Assembly (NCBI RefSeq): GCF_001639065.2
Contig: NZ_LQXO02000033.1
Location: 62,001-126,000, forward strand
DNA length: 64,000 bases
Reading direction: 5' to 3'
DNA from: Vibrio barjaei
Lineage (GTDB): Bacteria; Pseudomonadota; Gammaproteobacteria; Enterobacterales; Vibrionaceae
This document shows positions 9,201 to 17,694 of the stretch, one piece after another. The notes under the pieces are model-generated. The model worked only from the letters and a program-made list of their open reading frames with translations. It was not told the origin of the DNA and did no database searches. Position numbers and translations under genes: made by a program. Numbering within the stretch: position 1 is the first letter of the stretch; the number at the start of each line of letters is the position of its first letter.

Positions 9201-10622
9201 CTAGGCTTTGCGGCAGATCGCCCTTACCATTCCTTTAAAAATGAATAAGTGTGCAGGCATCATTGCAAACCAATAAAGCAGCCCTTTGAATCCTTGCGGG
9301 TGCCACCACGCAGTCACGTTGATTTCTCTTTTGTCGCCATGATCAGTAATGGTGAATTCTAGTCGCCCCAATCCAGGGCCTTTCATTCCAAATAGTAGTG
9401 ACAGAAAATGTGGCTTGTCGCATCGAATGACTTTCCATGAATCGATAAAGTCACCCACTTTTAGTTCTGGTCCTTCTGGCGAGCGCCTTATTGGTCTTCC
9501 TGCACCAAACAGTACATCTAACCATTCTCGAGTGCGCCATAGTGCATTAGCAAAGAAGTAGCCTTCTTTCGGACTGCCTATTTGTTTGACGACCTCCCAA
9601 AGCTGCTCGGTGGATTTATCAGTGAAATAGCTGGCTCCAGTCTTCTTTGGGTAATAGCCAAATCCTGCTTGCCAACGTGTTAATGCCGCCGGGTCGTAGC
9701 CCCAAACATTGCTACGAATAAAGATGCCTTCTTTTTCTATGGTCTCTGATACTGAATCGGAGTAGGAAACCATATCTTGTGGGTAACAAGTTCTGATTGC
9801 GTGAGAATCGGCGATAAAGTCATGTTCTAGCCCCGCCAATAATGCTTTACCAATGCTTGAAGGAACCGAGGTCACAACGCCGAGCCAGTATGAGGCGAGT
9901 TTAGGTGTGAGAAATCGCGTTGACCAGAGTCGCAGTGGTTTGTTTATTTTGCTGCAAATAACGGCGAACTGCTCGCGGTAGGACAAGGTGTCGGGGCCAC
10001 CAACCTCATAAATAATCGACTCGGGTGATGTCTCTTTAGCCAGTTCGATTAGGTAATGATTGAGGTTTTGCAAAGCGATAGGGTTAGCTTTGGAGTCCAC
10101 CCATTTGGGGGCGATTAAGATAGGTAGATTATAGACGAAATCTCTCATGATTTCGTAGGCGGCAGAACCGGGGCCGATAATAACACCTGCACGCAGTTCG
10201 GTAATCGGCACTTTACTAGTACGAAGAAGCTTGCCGGTTGCTTTTCTTGCTGCGAGATGCTCGGAATTACCAGTTTGAGGTTGTATTGCGCTGAGATAGA
10301 TGACGTGTTCAACATGACTGATATCGAGTGCATCCTTGAAGTTTTGAGCAAGAGAAAGCTCATAGTCCAAAAAGTCATGGCCATGAGCCATACCGTGTAC
10401 TAAGAAATAAACGATATCGAACTTAGGAATGAGTGCCATTGTGGCGTCTCGATTAGCGAGGTCAAGATATTCAAACTTAAGCATCGAGTGGGGGACAACG
10501 CGGCTTTTTAAGTAGTCTATTTGACGAGCCGCAGCTGTTACTTCGTATCCTTGAGCTAGTAGGATAGGAATGAGCTGAGAACCGACATAACCCGACGCCC
10601 CCAATACCAATACGCGCTTCAT
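9201..10622 (-). CDS. SDR-family NAD(P)-binding protein with DUF2867 domain
   Basis: A 473-residue protein. The N-terminal half is an atypical short-chain dehydrogenase fold with a Rossmann motif GASGYVGSQL (8-17), FLVHGM near 70 and a YLSAIQP strand near 110, similar to NmrA/complex-I-assembly-type SDRs. The last 150 residues (from about YFTDKSTEQLWEVV) look like DUF2867, a START-like fold with several Trp and a C-terminal hydrophobic helix that may touch the membrane. Likely reads or binds NAD(P) and a hydrophobic ligand; no activity is assigned. Monocistronic, convergent with the DUF2913 gene. Confidence 0.8.
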   Translation of the reverse strand: MKRVLVLGASGYVGSQLIPILLAQGYEVTAAARQIDYLKSRVVPHSMLKFEYLDLANRDATMALIPKFDIVYFLVHGMAHGHDFLDYELSLAQNFKDALDISHVEHVIYLSAIQPQTGNSEHLAARKATGKLLRTSKVPITELRAGVIIGPGSAAYEIMRDFVYNLPILIAPKWVDSKANPIALQNLNHYLIELAKETSPESIIYEVGGPDTLSYREQFAVICSKINKPLRLWSTRFLTPKLASYWLGVVTSVPSSIGKALLAGLEHDFIADSHAIRTCYPQDMVSYSDSVSETIEKEGIFIRSNVWGYDPAALTRWQAGFGYYPKKTGASYFTDKSTEQLWEVVKQIGSPKEGYFFANALWRTREWLDVLFGAGRPIRRSPEGPELKVGDFIDSWKVIRCDKPHFLSLLFGMKGPGLGRLEFTITDHGDKREINVTAWWHPQGFKGLLYWFAMMPAHLFIFKGMVRAICRKA

Positions 10623-10888
10623 ATTCCGTTATCTCTCTTAATTGTTATCTCTATAAAATTTAACACATTTTTCTAGTTTATCTTCATTTGTTTACAATAC
10701 ATGATGGCTGATTATGATGTTTTCACGCGTATATGTTCCAAATTCCAATTCTTTTAAAAAACGATATCTTGAATCGAAATTGAGCTAAACCGACTCAATG
10801 TAGGGGCTTTATGGCCAAATTTGCTTCCTAGAACTGCAAATTTAGTGTAGATTCACACTCCAAATTTACCAGTGATTGAAGAGATTGA

Positions 10889-11560
10889 ATGCTTAAGTTG
10901 TCAGACCTTTGTAAAGGCTATATTGACGGTGGAGAATTCCATCCTGTATTGCAAAGTGCAGAGCTAACGCTGTCGCAAGGTGAACAACTGGCATTGATGG
11001 GTGAAAGTGGCTCAGGTAAGAGTACACTTCTGAACTTAATCGCTGGCATCGATAAGGTAGATTCTGGGGAAATCTGGTACCCCGATTTTGCTATGCATGA
11101 TGCAAAAGAAAGTCTTAGAACGGCTTATCGAAGAAATAATATTGGTCATATCTTTCAGCAGTTCAATTTGCTACCAACTCTTAATATTGCCGACAACATT
11201 CGATTCTGCAGACAGATTAAAGGACTGCCAGAAGATCGAGGGCTTTGGCGTCAGATTTTATCCGCTTTAGATTTAATGGCGTTGCTTGGTCGTTATCCAG
11301 AAGAACTGTCTGGGGGACAACAGCAACGTGCGGCTATCGCCCGTGCACTCTATATGGAGCCCAAAATTCTGCTAGCCGATGAGCCAACGGGTAGCTTGGA
11401 TGAGCGTAACGCTGAAGCGGTAATGCGACTTCTTACTTCACTGACACGACATCTAGAGTGCACCTTGCTTGTTGTCACCCATAGTGAAAAAGTCGCCTCT
11501 CACATGGACGGTTCTATCCGCCTTCAAGGGGGGCAACTTCATGTTATGGCCCGTAGTTAA
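10889..11560 (+). CDS. ABC transporter ATP-binding protein (LolD/YbbA type)
   Basis: A 223-residue ABC ATPase with Walker A GESGSGKST (about 38-46), Q-loop FQQFNLLPTL, signature LSGGQQQR, Walker B ILLADEP and the H-loop VVTHS. The Q-loop FQ.FNLLP and short length match the MacB/LolD/YbbA group, which drive FtsX-like mechanotransmission rather than channel transport. Its last 20 bases overlap the start of the permease gene. Together with the permease and the lipocalin gene it forms a three-gene operon resembling the attEFGH arrangement of other Proteobacteria. Confidence 0.93.
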   Translation: MLKLSDLCKGYIDGGEFHPVLQSAELTLSQGEQLALMGESGSGKSTLLNLIAGIDKVDSGEIWYPDFAMHDAKESLRTAYRRNNIGHIFQQFNLLPTLNIADNIRFCRQIKGLPEDRGLWRQILSALDLMALLGRYPEELSGGQQQRAAIARALYMEPKILLADEPTGSLDERNAEAVMRLLTSLTRHLECTLLVVTHSEKVASHMDGSIRLQGGQLHVMARS

Positions 11561-13994
11561 AGCACTACTTGGCCATTATCGTCGCCACCCGTTACAAATT
11601 CTTCTCGTCTGGCTTGGTTTAACGCTTGGTGTATCGCTATTAGTTGGCGTTACGGCTATAAACCACCACGCTAAACAGGCTTACGCAAGCGGTGAAAAAC
11701 TTTTCGCTAATCCCGTTCCATACCGCATTCGCCCTAAGCACGCAGAAACCAAAATTCCGCAGGGCTTCTATATCCAACTGCGCCGCGAAGGGTTCAAGCA
11801 ATGTGTGCCTTTTGACATTCAAAAAGTAACCACAGCTGATGGTTTAGAGCTTAACTTAGTTGGCGTAGATCCAATTTCTTTATTGCAGCTGCGTAATGTC
11901 GTCACCATTGGCGATATCGCATCGCAAGATATGATAAAAGTCCCAACGACAATTATTGTGAGTCATGATCTTGCCGAGCTTAAAGGCTGGCAAAATGGCG
12001 ATACGTTGACGCTCAATAATGGAATTCAGTTAGGCCCTATCAAGATTGATTCGAAGAAAGGCATTCGCGGAACGCGTATCTTAGCGGATATGTCTTTAGT
12101 CCGTGCGATGAAAAAATCGTCTGGGTTGTCTGTAATTGCTTGTGGTGAGATGAGTGCAGCCAAACTTGAGAATCTTCGTAAGATGATTCCAAATGGTATG
12201 ACGTTATCACGCAGCTCACAATCAGAACTGGAATCTCTCACTAAGGCATTCCACACCAACTTATCTGCGATGAGTATGCTGTCCTTCGTTGTCGGCCTTT
12301 TTATCTTCTACCAAGCAATGTCGTTGTCTTTAGCTCAGCGTCAGCCTTTGGTTGGTAGTCTGCGCCAAGTCGGCGTCTCGGGGTGGCAGTTGACTCAAGC
12401 CTTGTGTCTTGAACTGGCCGCTTTAGTATTCTTGAGCTGGCTCGGTGGCAACCTATTTGGCTTAGCATTGGCAAATCAATTGATTCCAGCGGTCTCACAG
12501 AGCTTGAATGATCTGTACGATGCGAACATCGGTTTGAGCATTGAGTGGAGCTGGCAGTGGAGCCTTTATAGCTTCTTATTAGCGTTCACTGGGGCTGTGG
12601 TCTCGTGTGGCTGGCCGTTAGTCCGACTTTTGAAATCTCAACCTATTCGACTTTCTGCTCGTCTATCGTTAATGCGATTTACCGGGGCAGAGTTTACATG
12701 GCAAGCGTTTGTAGCGTGCGGATTTTGTGTGGCTGCAGTCGCAATTTATCAAGCGCCTAAGTCGCAGAACTCAGGTTATGCCATCATTGTTTTGATGTTG
12801 CTAAGTGTCGCATTGATTACGCCGTTTATCACATGGAAAATCTTCACGTTATTCTCGTACTCTCTCCGCTGGGTGAAAGTCCGTTGGTTCTTTGCTGACG
12901 CGGCAGCCAGTATGAGCTATCGCGGTGTTGCCAATATGGCCTTCATGTTAGCTATGGCTGCTAATATGGGGGTTGAGACCATGGTCGGCAGCTTTAGAGA
13001 TACCACTGACCGATGGTTAACCCAAAGGCTAGCGGCAGATATTTACGTCTATCCAACCAACAATAATGCGGTTCGCATGAGTAAATGGTTGGAAGCTCAG
13101 CCCGAGGTTGATCGCGTTTGGTGGCGTTGGGAAGAAGAGATACCTACAGAGCATGGCATGATGCAAGTGGTAAGTTCGGGTGACTCAGAAGGTGAGCGCG
13201 ACGCGTTGACCGTTAAAATTGCCGTGCCTAACTATTGGTATAACCTTCACCACTCTCGCAGTGTCATGATCAGCGAATCTATGGCGCTTAAGTTAGATAT
13301 TCGTCCGGGCGATTACGTCGATTTAGGGCCACCATTAGGTGGGAACTGGCACGTGATTGGTGTCTACTATGATTACGGAAACCCGTATCATCAGGTATTG
13401 CTATCGCAGAATCGTTGGTTAGCTAACTTAGAGGGATCTGGTGATGTGGCGTTAGGCGCGGTGCTTAATGATAAGTCGCAATCGCTGTTTGTTGAAAGAC
13501 GCCTGCAATCGACATTTAGGTTAAACAGTGAACGGATTTACGACAACACGTCTATTCACGCTAAAGCGATGACAACCTTTGACCGTACTTTTGCGATTGC
13601 TGACACCTTGGGCAATATCACCTTGGTGATTGCTGTATTTGGTATCTTCTTTGCAACAATAGCAGGGGAGATCTCTAGACAACGTCATACCTCATTGCTG
13701 CGCTGTTTGGGTATTTCCGCAAAAGAGCTGGTGTTAATGGGGGGGTTACAGTTGCTGGTGTTTGGGCTTATCTCTGCCATTATTGCTATGCCACTCGGCA
13801 TTGCACTAGCGCAACTGATCGTGGATATTGTGATCAAGCAATCGTTCGGTTGGTCTTTACAACTGCAGATTGTCCCATGGCAGTATCTCACCACATGTTT
13901 GTGGTCCCTGTTGGCCTTGGTAGTTGCAGGAGCGCTACCAGTGCTGAAGTTGATACGTAATACACCGATTCATTCGTTAAGGGATGCGTTATAG
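11541..13994 (+). CDS. FtsX-like ABC permease (YbbP/AttFG type)
   Basis: An 817-residue inner-membrane protein. TM1 (about 20-40) is followed by a long periplasmic domain and a TM bundle (about 240-400). More helices, a second extracytoplasmic domain (about 500-690) and a C-terminal FtsX domain follow, the last with HTSLLRCLGIS and a terminal bundle. It pairs with the upstream ATPase, whose 3' end it overlaps by 20 bases. The ATG at 11541 begins MLWPVVKALLGHYRRHPLQI. Relatives act as lipoprotein or lipid extraction machines. The following lipocalin gene starts at the next base, so it may receive the extracted ligand. Confidence 0.88.
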   Translation: MLWPVVKALLGHYRRHPLQILLVWLGLTLGVSLLVGVTAINHHAKQAYASGEKLFANPVPYRIRPKHAETKIPQGFYIQLRREGFKQCVPFDIQKVTTADGLELNLVGVDPISLLQLRNVVTIGDIASQDMIKVPTTIIVSHDLAELKGWQNGDTLTLNNGIQLGPIKIDSKKGIRGTRILADMSLVRAMKKSSGLSVIACGEMSAAKLENLRKMIPNGMTLSRSSQSELESLTKAFHTNLSAMSMLSFVVGLFIFYQAMSLSLAQRQPLVGSLRQVGVSGWQLTQALCLELAALVFLSWLGGNLFGLALANQLIPAVSQSLNDLYDANIGLSIEWSWQWSLYSFLLAFTGAVVSCGWPLVRLLKSQPIRLSARLSLMRFTGAEFTWQAFVACGFCVAAVAIYQAPKSQNSGYAIIVLMLLSVALITPFITWKIFTLFSYSLRWVKVRWFFADAAASMSYRGVANMAFMLAMAANMGVETMVGSFRDTTDRWLTQRLAADIYVYPTNNNAVRMSKWLEAQPEVDRVWWRWEEEIPTEHGMMQVVSSGDSEGERDALTVKIAVPNYWYNLHHSRSVMISESMALKLDIRPGDYVDLGPPLGGNWHVIGVYYDYGNPYHQVLLSQNRWLANLEGSGDVALGAVLNDKSQSLFVERRLQSTFRLNSERIYDNTSIHAKAMTTFDRTFAIADTLGNITLVIAVFGIFFATIAGEISRQRHTSLLRCLGISAKELVLMGGLQLLVFGLISAIIAMPLGIALAQLIVDIVIKQSFGWSLQLQIVPWQYLTTCLWSLLALVVAGALPVLKLIRNTPIHSLRDAL

Positions 13995-15110
13995 ATGAAT
14001 CGTATGCAGAAGCTTATTTTCTCATGCTTGCTGGTGGTGGTGATCGCCAGCACTTCAATTTGGCTAACGGAATCACGCGAGTCAAAGCCTAGTGTGACTA
14101 AAGCGAGCTATATCAATACCGTATTTGGTTCTCCAGGTCGTAAAGTATTTGAACCTGTTTTACCCGACCGAGACGTTGAACTACCAAGAGACTTCCGTTT
14201 CCATCCTGAGTTCCAACATGAATGGTGGCAGATGGTGGTGCAACTTAAAGACGAATCTGGTCAGGCATACTGGCTAAGATGGCGCTTTTTTCGCTATGCC
14301 AGTGATGACCGTATTGCAACGGGTTGGCAAGATCCACAAATCTACATCGCAAATTTAGTGATGAATAGCCATTTAGGAATGTTTACCGATCAGCGCATCG
14401 CTCGCGGTGGTATTGGTCAGGCGGGAGGTCTTAGCCGTCCATTTCGAGTTTGGATTGATGAGTGGTCTTGGCGTTCTCTGTCTAATCAGCCACTGCCTGG
14501 GAATCTACGTTTATCCAGCGATAAATTTAGTGTGAATCTTAAGTTAAAACAAACCGGCCCATATGCTCTAATTGGTGAAAATGGCTACCACGCTAAACAT
14601 GATCTACTCCCTCGCGCATCTTACACCTTTGAATCGCCATTTGTTGCATCAATAGGAGAGTTGACCCTACCAGATGGTAAGACGTTGAAAGTGACTGGCC
14701 GTGCGTGGCTAAGTAAAGAGTGGGGTAGTGAGCTTGTTGGTGCTAATTATGTCGGCGAAGATAACTTTCTTCTTTGGCTGAGCGATACTGAAGCGCTACA
14801 AGTGAGCCAATATCGTTACAAAGACAATATGCCCTATACCACAGCTTCTTTGATTGATATTAATGGTAACATCATTAATATCCCATCGGAGGATATCATA
14901 CTTAAGGCGCTCAGCTATACGGAATTTGCGTCAGGAACTCGTGTGCCTCTATCTTGGAACTTACAAATTTCCAGTCAAAATATCGACTTGGTTATTAATG
15001 CTCGTAAGCGAGAAAATTGGGTGAATTTCGTCGTACCACAATGGCAGGGGTCGGTTACGGCTAAAGGTTCAGATTCTGCTATTGGCTTTATGCAACTTAG
15101 TGGTTATTAG
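13995..15110 (+). CDS. AttH/CrtC-type lipocalin-like protein
   Basis: A 371-residue protein with a hydrophobic N-terminal segment (residues 5-24), likely a signal anchor or signal peptide. A two-barrel lipocalin-like domain of the AttH/CrtC family (Pfam CrtC group) follows. Diagnostic stretches are FHPEFQHEWWQMVV, WLRWRFFRYA, RPFRVWIDEWSW, and the paired-barrel segment GRAWLSKEWGSE. It starts at the base after the permease stop. Its place after an ABC ATPase and permease matches attH, so a periplasmic lipid-type carrier is the reasonable inference. No ligand is proven. The first ATG is used; the one three codons on is an alternative. Confidence 0.8.
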   Translation: MNRMQKLIFSCLLVVVIASTSIWLTESRESKPSVTKASYINTVFGSPGRKVFEPVLPDRDVELPRDFRFHPEFQHEWWQMVVQLKDESGQAYWLRWRFFRYASDDRIATGWQDPQIYIANLVMNSHLGMFTDQRIARGGIGQAGGLSRPFRVWIDEWSWRSLSNQPLPGNLRLSSDKFSVNLKLKQTGPYALIGENGYHAKHDLLPRASYTFESPFVASIGELTLPDGKTLKVTGRAWLSKEWGSELVGANYVGEDNFLLWLSDTEALQVSQYRYKDNMPYTTASLIDINGNIINIPSEDIILKALSYTEFASGTRVPLSWNLQISSQNIDLVINARKRENWVNFVVPQWQGSVTAKGSDSAIGFMQLSGY

Positions 15111-15419
15111 GTAAGAAAAACCTTTTTGTTGTTATATAGTTACAAGTAACAATCTGTTACTGATTCTCTTCAGCCTTCAACTCTCAAATGATATTGACTA
15201 CAGCTAAGTGATTGAATTTATCAATGACTAGCTGCTCATCTATGCACTATACTTCTATCTAACATGGCCATTACTTGTGAGGATATCTCGAACGGTTTAG
15301 TTTTATACTTCGGAAATTCCTTAGTATAAACTCCGTAGAATCGATTTTTTCTGAAAATTAACTAGATATACAATTTTTAACATTCTGACAAGATGAATAA
15401 CTATTAAGGGCTTTACAAC
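15111..15419. other. nhaA upstream region, gene-free
   Basis: No gene is seen. The only repeat noticed is GTTAC-AA-GTAAC at about 15140, an imperfect palindrome. No nhaR regulator gene is adjacent in this window, so nhaA control must act through distant or unrecognised factors. Confidence 0.5.
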
Positions 15420-16589
15420 ATGAATGACGTCATTCGTAATTTTTTCAAGATGGAGTCAGCTGGAGGTATCATCCTCGTTATCGCTGCTGCGATTGCTATG
15501 TTCGTCGCAAACTCTCCATTAAATGAAATGTATCAAGGCGTGCTTCATACCTACGTGTTTGGTCTGTCTATCTCACACTGGATCAACGATGGTTTGATGG
15601 CGATCTTCTTCTTCCTGATCGGTTTGGAAGTAAAACGTGAGCTACTCGAAGGTGCATTGAAGTCTAAAGAGACTGCTATCTTCCCTGCAATTGCAGCGGT
15701 CGGCGGCATGCTGGCTCCGGCACTTATTTATGTACTGTTCAACATGGGCGATCCTGAAGCGATGAGTGGCTGGGCGATCCCAGCAGCAACGGATATCGCG
15801 TTTGCTTTAGGTATTATGGCGTTGCTCGGTAAGCGTGTCCCTGTAGCCTTAAAAGTATTCCTACTCGCACTTGCTATCATTGACGATTTAGGCGTTATCG
15901 TTATTATTGCGTTGTTTTACAGCAGCGATCTGTCTACGTTGGCGTTAACTATTGGCTTTATCATGACTGCCGTTTTGTTCATGTTGAACGCGAAGAAGGT
16001 GACAAGTATACCCGTCTACCTCTTGGTTGGTGCGGTGCTCTGGGTGAGCGTATTGGCCTCTGGGGTACACGCAACCTTGGCTGGTGTGGTATTAGGCTTT
16101 GCTATTCCCCTTAAAGGTAATGAAGGTGAAAAGTCACCGCTGAAACATATAGAACATGCGCTTCATCCGTACGTCGCATTCTTAATTTTACCTATCTTCG
16201 CATTTGCCAATGCTGGTATCTCGCTGGAAGGCGTGTCAATGTCGGGCCTAACGTCGATGTTACCACTAGGTATTGCGCTAGGTCTGTTGGTAGGTAAACC
16301 ACTAGGTATCTTCAGCTTTAGTTGGTTCGCTGTGAAACTTGGTGTAGCAAAACTACCTGAAGGTGTGGACTTTAAGCAAGTGTTTGCGGTGTCTGTCTTA
16401 TGTGGCATTGGCTTCACGATGTCGATTTTCATCTCATCTCTGGCGTTTACAGGGGTGAGTCCTGAGTTCGATACATACGCTAGATTGGGTATTTTGATGG
16501 GCTCAACAACAGCAGCTGTTCTTGGATATATGCTGCTTAACTTCTCGCTTCCGAAGGAGGAGGCACCAGAGCCTAAGGTTCAATACTAA
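15420..16589 (+). CDS. nhaA: Na+/H+ antiporter NhaA
   Basis: A 389-residue, 12-helix antiporter that exchanges cytoplasmic Na+ or Li+ for two protons, giving salt and alkaline-pH tolerance. The N-terminal [19 protein letters not shown] segment and [13 protein letters not shown] are typical. The transport site is intact: [15 protein letters not shown] and [17 protein letters not shown], holding the two adjacent aspartates of NhaA (Asp163/164 in E. coli). The start ATG is preceded by AAGGGC. It is monocistronic, with a strong hairpin terminator after it. Confidence 0.96.
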   Translation: MNDVIRNFFKMESAGGIILVIAAAIAMFVANSPLNEMYQGVLHTYVFGLSISHWINDGLMAIFFFLIGLEVKRELLEGALKSKETAIFPAIAAVGGMLAPALIYVLFNMGDPEAMSGWAIPAATDIAFALGIMALLGKRVPVALKVFLLALAIIDDLGVIVIIALFYSSDLSTLALTIGFIMTAVLFMLNAKKVTSIPVYLLVGAVLWVSVLASGVHATLAGVVLGFAIPLKGNEGEKSPLKHIEHALHPYVAFLILPIFAFANAGISLEGVSMSGLTSMLPLGIALGLLVGKPLGIFSFSWFAVKLGVAKLPEGVDFKQVFAVSVLCGIGFTMSIFISSLAFTGVSPEFDTYARLGILMGSTTAAVLGYMLLNFSLPKEEAPEPKVQY

Positions 16590-16612
16590 CTGCCAGAAAC
16601 TATGATTACACA

Positions 16613-16637
16613 AACCCAGCTTAGGCTGGGTTTTTTT
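16613..16637 (+). terminator. nhaA terminator
   Basis: Hairpin with arms AACCCAGC and GCTGGGTT around a four-base loop, followed by a run of T on the plus strand. Placed 24 bases after the nhaA stop. Confidence 0.85.
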
Positions 16638-16654
16638 ATGTTTGAAAAACGGAT

Positions 16655-16685
16655 AAAAAAAGCCCAAACCAATGTTGGTTTGGGC
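16655..16685 (-). terminator. orphan minus-strand intrinsic terminator
   Basis: Perfect 11-base arms (GCCCAAACCAA and complement) with a two-base loop, followed on the minus strand by seven T. It is not placed to serve nhaA, whose own terminator is at 16613-16637, and no minus-strand protein gene precedes it. Confidence 0.8.
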
Positions 16686-16800
16686 GGATACAAAAATAGG
16701 AGTTAATAAGAAAAAGCAGCATATGTCATCAACAATAACAATGGAAATCAGTGTCATGTCGGTAAAACAAGTCATTGTTGATAACACTTAAATAGACCCG
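16655..16800 (-). ncRNA. candidate small RNA, minus strand
   Basis: Transcription leftward here would end at a strong terminator (hairpin 16662-16685, T-run 16655-16661), yet no plausible minus-strand gene feeds it. Upstream on the same strand lies a 15-base stem: the arm at 16771-16785 pairs with the arm at 16725-16739 across a 31-base loop. In the minus-strand RNA all 15 positions pair, two as G-U; in plus-strand RNA those two become A-C mismatches. That asymmetry favours a minus-strand RNA of roughly 130-145 nt. The 5' end and any promoter are not fixed. A peptide frame crosses the element but runs on through the terminator, so it is less likely to be the product. Confidence 0.45.
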
Positions 16801-16879
16801 ATAACGATGAGTTAGTTCATTAAAAAAACACGTTTTTTTTAGAAAATTTTCAAAGTTTAATGAAAACAGGTGGTTATAA

Positions 16880-16896
16880 ACCTTGTCTGACCAGTC
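16880..16896 (+). promoter_or_regulatory. FadR-like operator upstream of psrA
   Basis: ACCTTGTCTGACCAGTC matches the symmetric FadR consensus (AACTGGTCNGACCAGTT) at 13 of its 16 defined positions. It lies about 35 bases before the -35 of the psrA promoter. FadR is the acyl-CoA-responsive regulator of fatty-acid genes; its presence elsewhere in this genome is assumed from the genus. Direction of control is not predictable from the distance. Confidence 0.5.
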
Positions 16897-16930
16897 TTGC
16901 GTATTTATTAAAAAGTTTGATGTTAATCAC

Positions 16931-16974
16931 TTGTTATCTTGCTGTTGCGAGAGTATATTCAAACATGTGTTTGA
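16931..16974 (+). promoter_or_regulatory. psrA promoter with PsrA-type operator
   Basis: A good sigma-70 promoter: TTGTTA at 16931-16936, 17-base spacer, TATATT at 16954-16959. Overlapping its last base and covering the expected start is the perfect palindrome TCAAACATGTGTTTGA (16959-16974), arms of 7 bases. It fits the PsrA consensus (G/C)AAAC-N4-GTTT(G/C) exactly. Binding here would block transcription, so autorepression by the TetR-family product of the next gene is the natural reading. Confidence 0.7.
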
Positions 16975-16988
16975 TACGGATGATTGAA

Positions 16989-17615
16989 ATGACCAATAGA
17001 GTAACTACCAAGGATAAGATTCTCGATGTCGCAGAGATACTGTTCGCTGAGCATGGATTCAACGATACCTCTCTACGAACTATCACTAGCAAGGCTAACG
17101 TGAATTTAGCCTCCGTGAACTATCATTTTGGCGATAAAAAAACTCTGGTTCGAGCAGTACTTAATCGTTATCTAGAAGCGTTTATGCCGGCTGTAGAAGC
17201 GGCGCTCTACGAACTGAATGAGCGTGAGCACTACACAATGGCCGATGTATTTGGTGCGCTGAAGTCACCTTTGCTTAGCTTGAACCAAGTGAAGCCGGGA
17301 GGAGCGAGCAGATTCATGTCGCTAGTTGGACGTGGCTATACTGATGTTCAAGGCCACTTGCGCTGGTTTATCACTACTCGGTACACCGAAGCGCTAGCGA
17401 TGTTCACTCAATCTGTGATGAAAGCGAATCCAAAGTTAGATGCAGAAACCCTGTTTTGGCGTTTGCACCTAACACTGGGTACATGCGTATTCACTATGGC
17501 ATCGAGTCAAGCATTATCAGAAATTGCTTTGAGTTCCTTTGATAAAGAAGTAGACGCAGAAGCAATCATCAACCAAATAATTCCCTATCTCGCTGCAGGT
17601 GTAGCGGCGGAATAA
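16989..17615 (+). CDS. psrA: PsrA, TetR-family fatty-acid regulator
   Basis: A 208-residue TetR-family repressor. The N-terminal helix-turn-helix (about 8-55) includes GFNDTSLRTITSKANVNLAS and VNYHFGDKKTLV, very close to Pseudomonas PsrA. PsrA senses long-chain fatty acids and controls beta-oxidation genes. The ATG at 16989 gives the family length; an ATG at 16980 and longer in-frame starts exist but would cross the promoter. The gene is preceded by its own palindromic operator and followed after 79 bases by fadE, with no terminator between, so both are probably one transcription unit. Confidence 0.9.
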   Translation: MTNRVTTKDKILDVAEILFAEHGFNDTSLRTITSKANVNLASVNYHFGDKKTLVRAVLNRYLEAFMPAVEAALYELNEREHYTMADVFGALKSPLLSLNQVKPGGASRFMSLVGRGYTDVQGHLRWFITTRYTEALAMFTQSVMKANPKLDAETLFWRLHLTLGTCVFTMASSQALSEIALSSFDKEVDAEAIINQIIPYLAAGVAAE

Positions 17616-17694
17616 TGACTACCAAGCTAAAACCTTAATCAAACTAATAACCCAAATAATAACAAGAAATAATCTGAACAAAAGGATAGGTATC

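Noticed and set aside
16503..16787. 94-residue minus-strand frame between nhaA and psrA
   Set aside because: It runs through the strong terminator hairpin and into the nhaA 3' end, so an RNA element explains the region better. A short leader peptide starting MTLISIV remains possible but there is no gene after it to attenuate.
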